From the NCBI GenBank assembly GCA_039939375.1, contig JBDVJO010000005.1, forward strand, positions 124,001 through 188,000: a stretch of DNA of 64,000 bases, written 5' to 3'. Under the pieces are notes generated by a model that did not search any database, had not been told where the DNA came from, and was given only the letters and a program-made list of their open reading frames with translations. The position numbers and the translations under genes are program-made. Positions 51,751 through 61,062 of the stretch are shown piece by piece. The first letter of the stretch is position 1, and each line of letters starts with the position of its first letter. The DNA is from Paracrocinitomix sp039939375. GTDB lineage: Bacteria; Bacteroidota; Bacteroidia; Flavobacteriales_D; Crocinitomicaceae.

Positions 51751-54543
51751 ATGACTCCAGAACACGATAAAAAATTATTTCTTTTAGATGCCTTTGCACT
51801 AATTTACAGAGCATATTATGCTTTTATAAAAAATCCAAGAATCAATAGTCAAGGTCAGAATACCTCAGCTGCCTTTGGTTTCACCAATGTGATGCTGGAT
51901 ATCATCAAAAAAGAACAGCCAACGCATATCGCGGTAGTTTTTGACGCACCCGAACAAACAAATCGTCAAGCTGATTTTACAGATTATAAGGCGAATCGTG
52001 AAGCAATGCCAGAAGATATTGCTTCAATGATTGATCCAATTAAAGAGATTGTAGAAGCCTTTAATATTCCTGTATTAATTTCTCCTGGTTATGAAGCAGA
52101 TGATATTGTCGGCACTATTGCAAAAGCAGCAGAAAAACAAGGATTTGTAACCTACATGATGACGCCTGACAAGGATTACGCGCAATTGGTTTCTGAAAAC
52201 ATTTTCATGTACAAACCGGGGCGTGGCGGTAAGCCTGCAGAAATTTGGGGATTACCTGAAGTGCAAGAAAAATTTGGCGTTGAACGTGCTGAGCAAGTCA
52301 TTGACTTTTTAGGTTTATGCGGAGATAGTGCGGATAATATTCCTGGTATTCCAGGTGTAGGACCAGTTGCCGCAAAAAAGTTAATCGCTCAATTTGATTC
52401 AGTTGAAGAAATCATTGCAAACGCTGATCAACTAAAAGGAAAACAAAAGGAGAACGTCATTGCGTTTGCAGAGCAAGGAATCATGTCTAAAATGTTGGCT
52501 ACTATTATTTTGGATGTTCCGGTTGCATTTGAACCGGATAAATTGGTGATGGAAGAACCAAACAAGGATAAAGTGCGAGAAATACTTACTAAACTTGAAT
52601 TTAGAAATATTGCCAAACGAGTTTTGGATGAGGAGATTGCAATAGGTCAGCCAGCGAAAGGTCAGTTAGATTTATTTGGGGGACCTGCAATAGAAACCAC
52701 GGCAGAAGAAGTAGCAGCGGGGTCTGAAATTAAAACATTAGAAGATGTAAAAACTGATTACATCCATATTGATACAAAAGAAAAAAGAGCCGAACTTTTA
52801 GAAGCCTTGCTTTTGCAAACATCAGTTTGTTTTGATACTGAAACAACCGGAATCAATCCCATTACTGATGAACTGGTTGGAATCGCATTCTCATTTAAAG
52901 AAGGAACCGGTTTTTACGCTTCATGTAAGCCTGAAACTGCAGCAGAAGTTGTTGCAGATTTCAAAGCGTTTTTTGAAAATGAGAAGATTGAAAAAATAGC
53001 GCACAATATAAAGTTTGATTTAAAAATCATAGAAAAATATGGTATTGAAGTAAAGGGACCATTGTTTGATACAATGATTGCCCATTACTTAATCACGCCA
53101 GAAGGACGTCATGGCATGGATCATCTTTCTGAATTATACTTGAATTACAGACCTGTACCTATTGAAACCTTGATTGGTAAAAAAGGGAAGAATCAAGGTA
53201 ATATGGGCGATATCGAACCTGAAAAAATTGTGGGCTATGCTTGTGAAGATGCAGATATCACCTTTCAATTAAAGCAAAAATTTGAACCAGAAATTCAAAA
53301 AGAACATTTGAAACATCTCTTTTATGAAATAGAGATGCCCTTAGCCAAAGTCTTAAAAGACATGGAAATTCAAGGCATTAACCTTGATGTTCCGGCACTG
53401 AGAAAATTCTCTCAAGAACTCGAAGTTGAAATTGATAAATTGACACTTGAAATTAAAGCTCTTGCAGGAGTAGAAGACTTCAATTTAGATTCTCCAAAAC
53501 AACTGGGAGAAGTCCTTTTTGATCACATGAAAATTGATGAGAAAGCCAAAAAGACGGCTACCGGCCAATACAAAACTTCAGAAGATGTCTTATCAAAACT
53601 AGAAGCTAAGCATGAGATAATTCCGTTGATCTTAAATTACAGATCTCTTAGAAAATTGAAGAGTACTTATGTGGATACCTTACCAGAAATGGTTGAGCCA
53701 ACCACGAACAGAGTGCACACTTCATATATGCAAACTGTTGCCGCAACAGGAAGGTTAGCATCTAATAACCCTAACCTACAAAACATCCCTATTCGAACAG
53801 AAAAAGGAAGAGAAATTAGAAAAGCATTTATATCTGCCAATGAAAAAACAGATTTATTAGCTGCGGATTACTCACAAATTGAATTGAGAATTATCGCTGC
53901 CATGAGTGGTGACCAAAACATGATTGAAGCCTTCTCAAAAGGGTATGACATCCACGCGGCAACTGCAGCAAAAGTGTTTGGTGTAGATAAAATTGAAGAA
54001 GTAACCAGAGATCAACGTTCTTCAGCTAAAGCGGTGAACTTTGGAATCATTTACGGACAATCTGCTTTTGGACTATCTCAAAATCTAGGAATCTCAAGAA
54101 AAGAGGCGAAGGCCATGATTGACAGCTATTGGGAACAGTATCCAAACATTAAAAAGTTTATGACAGATTCAGTTGAATTTGCTAGAGAACATGGGTATGT
54201 TGAGACTTTAATGAAACGAAGAAGATACCTTAAGGATATCCAATCAGGCAATGCAATTGTTCGTGGATTTGCTGAACGAAACGCCGTTAACGCTCCAATT
54301 CAAGGGTCTGCGGCAGATGTGATTAAAATTGCAATGATTCGAATTCATGAAGACATGAAAAGGCAAAACTTGCAATCTAAAATGTTGCTTCAAGTACATG
54401 ATGAATTGGTATTTGATGTGGTAGAAGGAGAAAAAGAAATCATGGAAAAACTGGTTAAAGAAGGCATGGAAGGAGCGGTAGAAATAGCGGTTCCCCTTGA
54501 TATAGATTATAAATTTGCAAAAAACTGGTTAGCTGCACATTAA
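51751..54543 (+). CDS. polA: DNA polymerase I
   Basis: 930 residues with all three activities visible. The 5'-3' exonuclease (1-300) has LLDAFALIYRAYYAF, GYEADDIVGTIA and TPDKDYAQLV. The 3'-5' proofreading domain (about 330-520) keeps the acidic motif FDTETTGINP. The polymerase domain has motif A ADYSQIELRIIA, motif B RSSAKAVNFGIIYGQS and motif C LQVHDELVF. Works in repair and Okazaki fragment maturation. Divergent from the histidine kinase gene. Confidence 0.98.
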   Translation: MTPEHDKKLFLLDAFALIYRAYYAFIKNPRINSQGQNTSAAFGFTNVMLDIIKKEQPTHIAVVFDAPEQTNRQADFTDYKANREAMPEDIASMIDPIKEIVEAFNIPVLISPGYEADDIVGTIAKAAEKQGFVTYMMTPDKDYAQLVSENIFMYKPGRGGKPAEIWGLPEVQEKFGVERAEQVIDFLGLCGDSADNIPGIPGVGPVAAKKLIAQFDSVEEIIANADQLKGKQKENVIAFAEQGIMSKMLATIILDVPVAFEPDKLVMEEPNKDKVREILTKLEFRNIAKRVLDEEIAIGQPAKGQLDLFGGPAIETTAEEVAAGSEIKTLEDVKTDYIHIDTKEKRAELLEALLLQTSVCFDTETTGINPITDELVGIAFSFKEGTGFYASCKPETAAEVVADFKAFFENEKIEKIAHNIKFDLKIIEKYGIEVKGPLFDTMIAHYLITPEGRHGMDHLSELYLNYRPVPIETLIGKKGKNQGNMGDIEPEKIVGYACEDADITFQLKQKFEPEIQKEHLKHLFYEIEMPLAKVLKDMEIQGINLDVPALRKFSQELEVEIDKLTLEIKALAGVEDFNLDSPKQLGEVLFDHMKIDEKAKKTATGQYKTSEDVLSKLEAKHEIIPLILNYRSLRKLKSTYVDTLPEMVEPTTNRVHTSYMQTVAATGRLASNNPNLQNIPIRTEKGREIRKAFISANEKTDLLAADYSQIELRIIAAMSGDQNMIEAFSKGYDIHAATAAKVFGVDKIEEVTRDQRSSAKAVNFGIIYGQSAFGLSQNLGISRKEAKAMIDSYWEQYPNIKKFMTDSVEFAREHGYVETLMKRRRYLKDIQSGNAIVRGFAERNAVNAPIQGSAADVIKIAMIRIHEDMKRQNLQSKMLLQVHDELVFDVVEGEKEIMEKLVKEGMEGAVEIAVPLDIDYKFAKNWLAAH

Positions 54544-54554
54544 AATAGAATAAC

Positions 54555-54845
54555 ATGAAAATATTAGTTTACATTTTAGTTGGATTAGGCGCAATCTTTT
54601 GTATCGATTTATTGACAGGAGGTGCAATTATACCGTATGGCTTACTAAACGGTCTAGCAGATGCATCTGGTGGAAAATATACAGATATTCAAGGAGGTCT
54701 TGGAACCCTATTTTCAGGGTTAGGAGCCGTTTTTGCAATCATTGGCAGAAAAAAGTTAGGTAAACCAACTTTCTTGATCATCACTTTAGCCGGAATTTTA
54801 CTTGCACTAATCACTTTTTTCACAGCATTCAGTGCAGTGCTGTAA
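54555..54845 (+). CDS. Small membrane protein, function unknown
   Basis: 96 residues with three hydrophobic segments (about 3-20, 48-62 and 72-94) and glycine-rich turns. No recognised family. Eleven bases after polA, so probably on the same transcript. Real by its length, position and start context (AACATGAAA). Confidence 0.7.
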   Translation: MKILVYILVGLGAIFCIDLLTGGAIIPYGLLNGLADASGGKYTDIQGGLGTLFSGLGAVFAIIGRKKLGKPTFLIITLAGILLALITFFTAFSAVL

Positions 54846-54945
54846 TGTGATTTTTAACCGAATTATGATTCTTTTTAGCCTTATTTTTGAAATAAACACC
54901 AACTTCATCCGTCTTTAGCTGTTCAGTAAATAAAACTTTCGCCAA

Positions 54946-56181
54946 ATGAGATTCTTTCTGTTATTCATCACTTTTATCGTTATTGGCGGATTATTGGAAT
55001 GGTACGTTTATTCGGCCTTAAGTTCAAGATGGAACAGTTGGAGTAACTGGTTAAGAAATACTGCTAAAATTTCTTACTTCGTCTTACTCGGGTTATCGAT
55101 TTTGTCGATCTGTATGATGTTTTTCTTCAATAAATTTCAGCCCCGTTCTGTGCTCAACTTCTGGTTCTCGTTCGTTATTTTAAACTTAATTGTTAAAACA
55201 GGTTTCGCATTCTTTTTACTTATAGATGATTTAAGAAGACTAGGCATCTTTACACGAAACAAAGTTACTGGCCAGGTGTCACCAGAAGGTGGAATTACCC
55301 GTTCAGACTTTTTGGTTAAAACAGGCTTAGCTGCAGCAACTATTCCTTTTGTGTCTTTGAGTTGGGGAATGATAGCAGGACCATACAGATACAAAGTTTT
55401 TTCTGAAAAAGTGACCATTCCAAACTTACCAAAAGCATTTGACGGACTTAAAATCGCTCAAATATCTGACATCCATTCTGGAAGTTTTTACAATAAAGAA
55501 GCTGTTCAAAAGGGCATTGATTTGTTGATGGCACAAAATGCTGATGTAATCTTTTTTACGGGTGATATAGTCAATGACAAAGCTTCAGAAATGGAACCTT
55601 ACATTGAGATGTTTTCGCAATTGAAGGCTCCTTTAGGGGTATATTCAATTTTAGGGAACCATGATTATGGTGATTACGTGAGCTGGGAATCAGAAGAAGC
55701 ACACCAAGAAAACAATAAAGCAGTTCGTGAATTGCATGGACGAATGGGATGGAGATTGTTATTGAATGAACATGTCTATTTGGAAAAAGATGGTCAAAAA
55801 ATAGGTCTAATAGGGGTTGAGAACTGGGGAAAAGGATTCCATCAAGAAGGAGATTTAGCCAAAGCATATGAAGGCATTGACGCTCCGGTTAAATTATTAC
55901 TCTCTCATGACCCAACACATTTTGACGAAGTCGTGAAAAAAGACTTTAAGGACATCAATATGATGTTCGCTGGACACACGCATGGCGCCCAAATGGGAAT
56001 TGAAACCGCTGGATTCAAATGGAGCCCAATTTCGTTGCGTTATAGAAAATGGGCCGGACTATACGAAGAAAACGGGCAGTACCTTTATATCAATCGTGGA
56101 TTCGGTTTTCTGGGTTATGCTGGTAGATTAGGGATAATGCCTGAGATTACGGTAATGGAATTAAAAGCAGAATCTGCGTAA
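54946..56181 (+). CDS. Membrane-anchored metallophosphoesterase
   Basis: 411 residues. Four N-terminal helices (about 1-105), a short RSDFLVKTGLAAATIPFV segment that resembles a twin-arginine-type or fifth helix, then a calcineurin-like domain with every metal motif: AQISDIHSG (DxH), FFTGDIVND (GD), LGNHDYGD (GNHD), LLSHDP and FAGHTHGAQ (GHxH). Members of the YkuE-like group act on lipids or nucleotides at the membrane; the substrate is not inferable here. Confidence 0.92.
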   Translation: MRFFLLFITFIVIGGLLEWYVYSALSSRWNSWSNWLRNTAKISYFVLLGLSILSICMMFFFNKFQPRSVLNFWFSFVILNLIVKTGFAFFLLIDDLRRLGIFTRNKVTGQVSPEGGITRSDFLVKTGLAAATIPFVSLSWGMIAGPYRYKVFSEKVTIPNLPKAFDGLKIAQISDIHSGSFYNKEAVQKGIDLLMAQNADVIFFTGDIVNDKASEMEPYIEMFSQLKAPLGVYSILGNHDYGDYVSWESEEAHQENNKAVRELHGRMGWRLLLNEHVYLEKDGQKIGLIGVENWGKGFHQEGDLAKAYEGIDAPVKLLLSHDPTHFDEVVKKDFKDINMMFAGHTHGAQMGIETAGFKWSPISLRYRKWAGLYEENGQYLYINRGFGFLGYAGRLGIMPEITVMELKAESA

Positions 56182-56260
56182 ATCGCAACTAAAACCACTT
56201 TGTTGCGTAGATTAATTTAAGCAATCACTTTTTTGGCTTCAAATTTGTATCATAAACATT

Positions 56261-56677
56261 ATGACTATGAAAAAGACTTTTCTAAATAAAATCGTAAGAA
56301 AAATTGTTCTGAAAAACAGGGCCAAAAGAGAACATAATTTAATTGGTAAGTGGCAAGGTAAAAAGACGAAAGTATTAATTGCTAAAGGTGATTCAACTGA
56401 GGTCAAAGATGTGATTAAGTTTTCAGATCGTTTAGAAGTAAGTTCTGAATTTGCTTTTTCTTGGAGCAAAGCCAAAACCGGTTTGATTCAATTTAAAAAC
56501 GACTATACCAACTTAGTTTTCAAAACCCAGCAATTACTGGGCTTCGGAACAGGAGATAATTGGGAAGTTAAACGACTTACTTTTAATAAAATGATCCTTC
56601 TTCAAAGAGATGAACATCAAAATACTTTAATAGAATATCATTTTGAAAAAGACCTAAATGGTTATGATGTAGGATAA
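56261..56677 (+). CDS. Small protein with lipocalin-like beta pattern, function unknown
   Basis: 138 residues, basic N-terminus without a signal peptide. GKWQGKKTKVLIAKGDS followed by alternating strands suggests a small lipocalin-like or calycin fold, but I recognise no family. ATG at 56261 or the second ATG at 56267. Stands between two genes of unrelated function with its own 79-base upstream gap. Confidence 0.6.
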   Translation: MTMKKTFLNKIVRKIVLKNRAKREHNLIGKWQGKKTKVLIAKGDSTEVKDVIKFSDRLEVSSEFAFSWSKAKTGLIQFKNDYTNLVFKTQQLLGFGTGDNWEVKRLTFNKMILLQRDEHQNTLIEYHFEKDLNGYDVG

Positions 56678-56711
56678 TAAAAACTCCTTATCACCCCATG
56701 AACTAGACAAA

Positions 56712-56743
56712 CAAAAAACCCGTTCTAGCGCACTAAAACGGGT
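56712..56743 (-). terminator. Terminator after the 124-residue protein gene
   Basis: 11-bp stem with one mismatch (56718-56728 with 56733-56743), loop CGCA; on the minus strand it ends in a U run. Confidence 0.82.
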
Positions 56744-56767
56744 CTCTCAATTATTTTAAATCTATTC

Positions 56768-57142
56768 TTATAATCTAATAGATGGTTTAGCCATATCTAT
56801 TTCATTCATAATTTGATCTGCAAAGGTGTAATGACCTCTGTGAGAAACTACTTTGAATCCTCTATTTTTCATTTCTGAAATGGTCTTTAAAAATTTCCAT
56901 TTAGACTTCAGTAATTGAGGAGATTCACTTTTCATACCTACTTCAATGTATTGCGTTTTGCCGTTAGAAGTATCCGCCACAATATCAGGTGTAATGCTCA
57001 TATCTTGACTCGTCATTTTAAAAGACTTTGGCGATTCATAGCCTTCAATATCAGCCTTTATGTTTTCATAGCCTTTACCTTCTAGATAGTTAATCGTTTT
57101 CCTAATTAATTCTACGTGTTCTTGTTTCTCTTTTAAAATCAT
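56768..57142 (-). CDS. Small soluble protein with PD-(D/E)XK-like pattern
   Basis: 124 residues, no signal. SITPDIVADTSN followed 9 residues later by YIEVGMKSES has the spacing of a PD...ExxxK nuclease-type core, flanked by a predicted helix before and helix-strand after (FKVVSHRGHYTF). Such cores occur in nucleases and also in inactive relatives, so nuclease activity is only a possibility. I do not recognise the exact family. Monocistronic, with its own terminator. Confidence 0.6.
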   Translation of the reverse strand: MILKEKQEHVELIRKTINYLEGKGYENIKADIEGYESPKSFKMTSQDMSITPDIVADTSNGKTQYIEVGMKSESPQLLKSKWKFLKTISEMKNRGFKVVSHRGHYTFADQIMNEIDMAKPSIRL

Positions 57143-57296
57143 AACCTATAGTATAAGCATTAAATATTAGAATATCAAGTATTTAGCAAGTTTTATTTAA
57201 ACCAAGCATCAGAAACACGCGAAAGTCGCCACTATCAGTATAAAACTAAGGCAAAATAAAAAGAGCGCTAGAACCCTACATTTAACGATAAGGCAT
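57143..57296. other. Short intergenic stretch with an inverted word
   Basis: AT-rich. It contains GCGCTAGAAC at 57265-57274, the reverse complement of GTTCTAGCGC at 56722-56731 on the other side of the small gene. Nothing else recognised. Confidence 0.5.
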
Positions 57297-57330
57297 AAAA
57301 AAAGCCCTTCTGAAATCAGAAGGGCTTTTC
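57297..57330 (-). terminator. Strong terminator after the 209-residue lipoprotein gene
   Basis: Perfect 14-bp stem (57300-57313 with 57316-57329) with A/T runs built into both ends; probably bidirectional but placed 18 bases after the minus-strand stop. Confidence 0.92.
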
Positions 57331-57347
57331 AATCTTATTGGTATTGA

Positions 57348-57977
57348 TTACTCGTCAATGTGAGATAATTCTTCATTTACCATTGCTTCTTCATCAATCG
57401 TTCCACCTAATGTGAATCCGTTTGCTGCAGCATACTCATATTGGAAATCTACCCATTCGTTATCGATATCGTAAAATCCTTTATAAGCCTCAGAGTACTC
57501 TGTGTAGAAATCTACTTCTTCATCAGTCCAAGTTTCGTCAGCTCTTGACATTGGCTCTGCTAAGTCATATAAGTAATCATTGATTAATCCTTCAACTGAA
57601 GCAAACCATTTTAAAGTTAACTCATGAAACTCAGCTCTTTTTGGCCAAGGCTTATCTTTATATAAATCAATTGCTTTTCTTCCTTCAGCGATTAAGTGAA
57701 TAGCTGAATCTAAAACAGTTGTGATATCTTTTTCTGATCCGTCAATTTCATCTAAAGCTTCAACTTCTCTGAATTTAACATCAACTTTTACTACCTCAGC
57801 AACTAATCCAGAGAAATAAGCTTCTCCATCTTTAGCTCCACCTTCTCCAAAGCTAGCTACAGCTGCATCAATATCTTCAGAACCTGTTAACGGATCTGTT
57901 AAAGCATCATCAGACGCTCCTTCACCACAAGACATCAATAATGCTGCTAATGGTAATACGTAAAAAAATCTTTTCAT
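57348..57977 (-). CDS. Acidic lipoprotein, function unknown
   Basis: 209 residues. Lipobox AALLMSC acylates Cys17. The mature protein is helical and acidic, with regularly spaced aromatic residues (KWFASVEGLINDYLYDLAEPM; FYTEYSEAYKGFYDIDNEWVDF), suggesting a four-helix bundle. No family recognised. Transcribed alone, divergent from the START-like gene. Confidence 0.78.
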   Translation of the reverse strand: MKRFFYVLPLAALLMSCGEGASDDALTDPLTGSEDIDAAVASFGEGGAKDGEAYFSGLVAEVVKVDVKFREVEALDEIDGSEKDITTVLDSAIHLIAEGRKAIDLYKDKPWPKRAEFHELTLKWFASVEGLINDYLYDLAEPMSRADETWTDEEVDFYTEYSEAYKGFYDIDNEWVDFQYEYAAANGFTLGGTIDEEAMVNEELSHIDE

Positions 57978-58091
57978 TACTTTTATTTTATTTGGTTTTA
58001 TATGCCTAAATATACCTCAGGCTCGGTATTAACGGCACAAAGATGCGTTTTTATTTCTTATTATTACAACTCTGTCTCAAAATTTTTATCA

Positions 58092-58508
58092 ATGAATGTT
58101 AAAGTTTCTTATTTCATCTCAAAAAACATACACACTGTTTATCAAGCCATTATAGATAAAAATCACCTGAGCAAATACTTCGTGTCATTTGCCTCAAATG
58201 ATTTAGATAAAGCTGAATTGATCACTTGGAAATGGGAAGATTACAATGCCGAATGTCAAGTTGACCAAATAAAAACCACTGAAAACCAGCTTATTGAATT
58301 CTACTGGGGATCAGAAACAAATAAACGAAAAGTTGCTATAAAACTAACAAGTGAAAGTGACGAAAAAACAAAAATTACGATTACTGAATTCAATTTTGAG
58401 CCAGCTGCTGAACGAATTAAGGAGATTGCAGAACAAACCCAAGGTTGGACAGATTTCTGTTGTTCGCTGAAAGCATATTTATATACCGGAATTAACTTGA
58501 GAAAATAA
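58092..58508 (+). CDS. SRPBCC/START-like domain protein
   Basis: 138 residues from the ATG at 58092 (MNVKVSYFISKNIHTVYQAI); an earlier in-frame ATG would add 30 residues of low-complexity sequence without family match. The helix-grip pattern, ending with ERIKEIAEQTQGWTDFCCSLKAYLY, is that of AHSA1-like / polyketide-cyclase-like small proteins, which bind hydrophobic ligands. Ligand unknown. Confidence 0.78.
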   Translation: MNVKVSYFISKNIHTVYQAIIDKNHLSKYFVSFASNDLDKAELITWKWEDYNAECQVDQIKTTENQLIEFYWGSETNKRKVAIKLTSESDEKTKITITEFNFEPAAERIKEIAEQTQGWTDFCCSLKAYLYTGINLRK

Positions 58509-58542
58509 AGCAATCTTTTTCATATCTTTAAAAGAAAAGAAA

Positions 58543-60399
58543 ATGAAAAGCTTATTTGCATCCTTTTTACTTCTACCAATAATTTCTTTTGGTCAATTAG
58601 TTCCTGATTATGATGACATCTACATTCCAATGCGGGATGGCGACTCACTTCAAGCTGATGTATATATTCCGAACGGAACAACCACAGGAGAAGTAATACT
58701 GATTCAAACACCATATAATAAAGATTTGTTTTCGTTCTCGTTACCTTTAGGTGTTCAGCAAAATTTAGATGCACAACCGTTCATTTTTGTAATTGTAGAT
58801 TGGCGGGGATTTTATGGCTCAAATATGGCTGATGTCTCCAACGTTAACCGTGGTGAAGATGGATACGACATATGCGACTGGATTAAAGATCAAACTTGGC
58901 ATGCGGATAGAATTGGAACCTGGGGACCGTCCGCATTGGGTGGAGTTCAATACAACACCATGGTTGAAGCTCATCCCAACCATACCTGTGCAGTTCCGCA
59001 AGTTGCAACTGGAATGCAAGCTTATGAATCGTATTTTTACGGAGGCGTTTTAGAAGAGGCCAGACTAGATCAATTGGATGCCTTAGGATACGGTTTATCT
59101 CCTACTGTTATGGCCAATGTCTATGACAACAGCATTTGGCAATTTTCAGAATTAAGCACTTATTTCCCTGATGACATTCAGATTCCCACCCTACAAATTG
59201 GCGGATGGTATGATCACCACATTGATGCAATGATGACTTTTTATAAAAATAGTCGGAATGATGCGGCTGCCAATGTTCAAGATGAGCAGTGGTTGTTGGT
59301 AGGACCGTGGGTTCATGGCGGTACTGGCGCGGCATATATTGGCTCATCAATTCAGGGTGAATTAACTTACCCTGACGCCGAGTTTATGAGTGACATCATG
59401 GCTTGGGACTTTTTTGAGTATTATTTACTGGATAGCGCAAATAATTGGGAAAACACGGATAAAATCACCTATTATGACTTAGGTAATGGTGGCTGGTTAA
59501 CCTCAAATGCTGATGATATTGAAATTACCAGTACGGATGTATTATACCTCAATCAAAATAATCAATTGACTTCTTCAAATGGAGTAAACAGCTCTTCTTT
59601 TGTTTCAGATCCATCTGATCCATCACCAACTATTGGTGGAGCAACCTTGTCTGACCAACTGGATCAAGGTCCGTACGATCAAAATAGCCTTGATAGTAGA
59701 ACTGATGTCTTGACGTTTAGTTCTGAAGTGCTATCTGAAGCTATTTCTATTACCGGCAGACCTTCTGTAGATATTTACCTCAGCGCAGATCAAGCAGATT
59801 GTGATGTTGCTGTAAGATTAGTAGATGTTTATCCTGACGGAACTTCTATGTTAATTACTGATGGTATTCAACGAATGCGTTTTAGAAACGGCGATTATTC
59901 CGCATCTGGTGAAGAATTTATGACAGCTGGAGAAGTTTATAACGCCACTGTGCAACTTCCTTTCACACAGTACACTTGGAAACCTGGGCATCAAATTAAA
60001 ATTTACATTTCTGGGAATCACTCCGTTCGATTTAATGTGAACTTACAAGATGGTGGAACCATGTATCAAGCTGGAACCGGAAATATTGCCAATATTACCA
60101 TCCACCATTCAGCACTTTATCCTTCAAAATTGAACTTACCCGGCAACAATCCAACCTTAAAAATTGAAGAACAAGCTGGTTTTGAGGTATACCCAAATCC
60201 AACAAATAATGTAATCCATTTTAAGCAACCTGAACAATTATCACGTTATGTTGTTTTTGATTTGCAAGGAAGAGTAGTGGCAAAGGGAACTATTGACCAA
60301 TCAGGAATCAACCTTGAAGAACTTCAAAAAGGTCAATATATTTTAGAAATAAGTTCACTTACTGGTGAAAAAATGACCACAAAAATTGCTAAAAACTAA
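58543..60399 (+). CDS. Secreted CocE/NonD-family alpha/beta hydrolase with T9SS type A tail
   Basis: 618 residues: signal peptide (1-17, ISFGQ), an alpha/beta hydrolase domain whose nucleophile is in GPSALGGVQY (GxSxxG), with a likely acid in GGWYDHHIDAM and base in VGPWVHGGTG, then the jelly-roll domain typical of X-Pro dipeptidyl-peptidase and cocaine-esterase relatives (LSEAISITGRPSVDIYLSAD, TWKPGHQIKIYISGNHSVRF). The last 70 residues are a T9SS type A signal (FEVYPNPTNNVIHF ... VVFDLQGRVVAKG ... KGQYILEISS). Probably cleaves acyl or Xaa-Pro-type bonds outside the cell. Confidence 0.92.
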   Translation: MKSLFASFLLLPIISFGQLVPDYDDIYIPMRDGDSLQADVYIPNGTTTGEVILIQTPYNKDLFSFSLPLGVQQNLDAQPFIFVIVDWRGFYGSNMADVSNVNRGEDGYDICDWIKDQTWHADRIGTWGPSALGGVQYNTMVEAHPNHTCAVPQVATGMQAYESYFYGGVLEEARLDQLDALGYGLSPTVMANVYDNSIWQFSELSTYFPDDIQIPTLQIGGWYDHHIDAMMTFYKNSRNDAAANVQDEQWLLVGPWVHGGTGAAYIGSSIQGELTYPDAEFMSDIMAWDFFEYYLLDSANNWENTDKITYYDLGNGGWLTSNADDIEITSTDVLYLNQNNQLTSSNGVNSSSFVSDPSDPSPTIGGATLSDQLDQGPYDQNSLDSRTDVLTFSSEVLSEAISITGRPSVDIYLSADQADCDVAVRLVDVYPDGTSMLITDGIQRMRFRNGDYSASGEEFMTAGEVYNATVQLPFTQYTWKPGHQIKIYISGNHSVRFNVNLQDGGTMYQAGTGNIANITIHHSALYPSKLNLPGNNPTLKIEEQAGFEVYPNPTNNVIHFKQPEQLSRYVVFDLQGRVVAKGTIDQSGINLEELQKGQYILEISSLTGEKMTTKIAKN

Positions 60400-60435
60400 A
60401 CTCATTTATTTGTAGATTCGCACAAAAATTAAGAC

Positions 60436-61062
60436 ATGCATAAAGGAAGAATTACATTAGCGATTTTAGCTGGAATAGGATTTTTACTAATTGTGTTTCC
60501 TTGGATGGAGGAAACAGTAAATGGTTCAAAAGTAGGGTTCCCTAACATTGCTGGTTCAGAAGTTTATTATGGGTTCCAAACTTGGTATGGACAAATGGCC
60601 TCACTACTTTTTGCAGTTATTGCACTTTTTGCATTAATCGGAAAGAGAGATACTATGATTGCTAAAGGCTTTCCTAAAATGACTGTCTTAGCGACCAGTG
60701 GAATCTTATTTCTTGAAGGAATAGTTATATTTTCAATCACGGGATTCTCCACTCATTTTACAGCACAAGCTGGAGTTTACGGGATATTGATTTTAGCCTT
60801 GGCAACGGCAGTTGCACCTTACTTATTTAAAGCAGATGGAACAGTTCATATTCCAAATGTGAAAGATGTAGTTGACGACATAGAAGACAGTGCGGATATC
60901 GTTGAAGATAAATTTGAAGACATCTCTGATAAGGTTGAAGATAAAGCCGAAGGGATTATGGATAAAATTGAGGACAAGTTTGATGGTGATGATGATAAAG
61001 ATGAAGACCAGAAGAATGAAAAATCATCTGAAAACATTACTAAAAACGATCCAAAAGTTTAA
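60436..61062 (+). CDS. Four-helix membrane protein with acidic 11-residue repeat tail
   Basis: 208 residues. Four hydrophobic segments (about 5-24, 48-68, 76-96, 103-122) are followed by a hydrophilic tail containing four units of 11 residues: DVVDDIEDSAD, IVEDKFEDISD, KVEDKAEGIMD, KIEDKFDGDDD, then a charged end. Eleven-residue periods form amphipathic helices as in LEA and apolipoprotein-like proteins, so the tail may bind membrane or protein surfaces. No family recognised. Its end overlaps the convergent peptidase gene by four bases. Confidence 0.75.
   Translation: MHKGRITLAILAGIGFLLIVFPWMEETVNGSKVGFPNIAGSEVYYGFQTWYGQMASLLFAVIALFALIGKRDTMIAKGFPKMTVLATSGILFLEGIVIFSITGFSTHFTAQAGVYGILILALATAVAPYLFKADGTVHIPNVKDVVDDIEDSADIVEDKFEDISDKVEDKAEGIMDKIEDKFDGDDDKDEDQKNEKSSENITKNDPKV
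60865..60996 (+). repeat. Four 33-bp coding repeats
   Basis: In-phase units 60865-60897, 60898-60930, 60931-60963 and 60964-60996 encode the 11-residue repeats. They are diverged at the DNA level, so the array is old. Confidence 0.85.

Noticed and set aside
56184..56207. CGCAAC / GTTGCG inverted repeat as terminator of the metallophosphoesterase gene
   Set aside because: Stem of six with a 12-base loop and no U-run; too weak to support.
56722..57274. Insertion sequence with inverted ends
   Set aside because: No transposase and no flanking target duplication; one end is part of a terminator.
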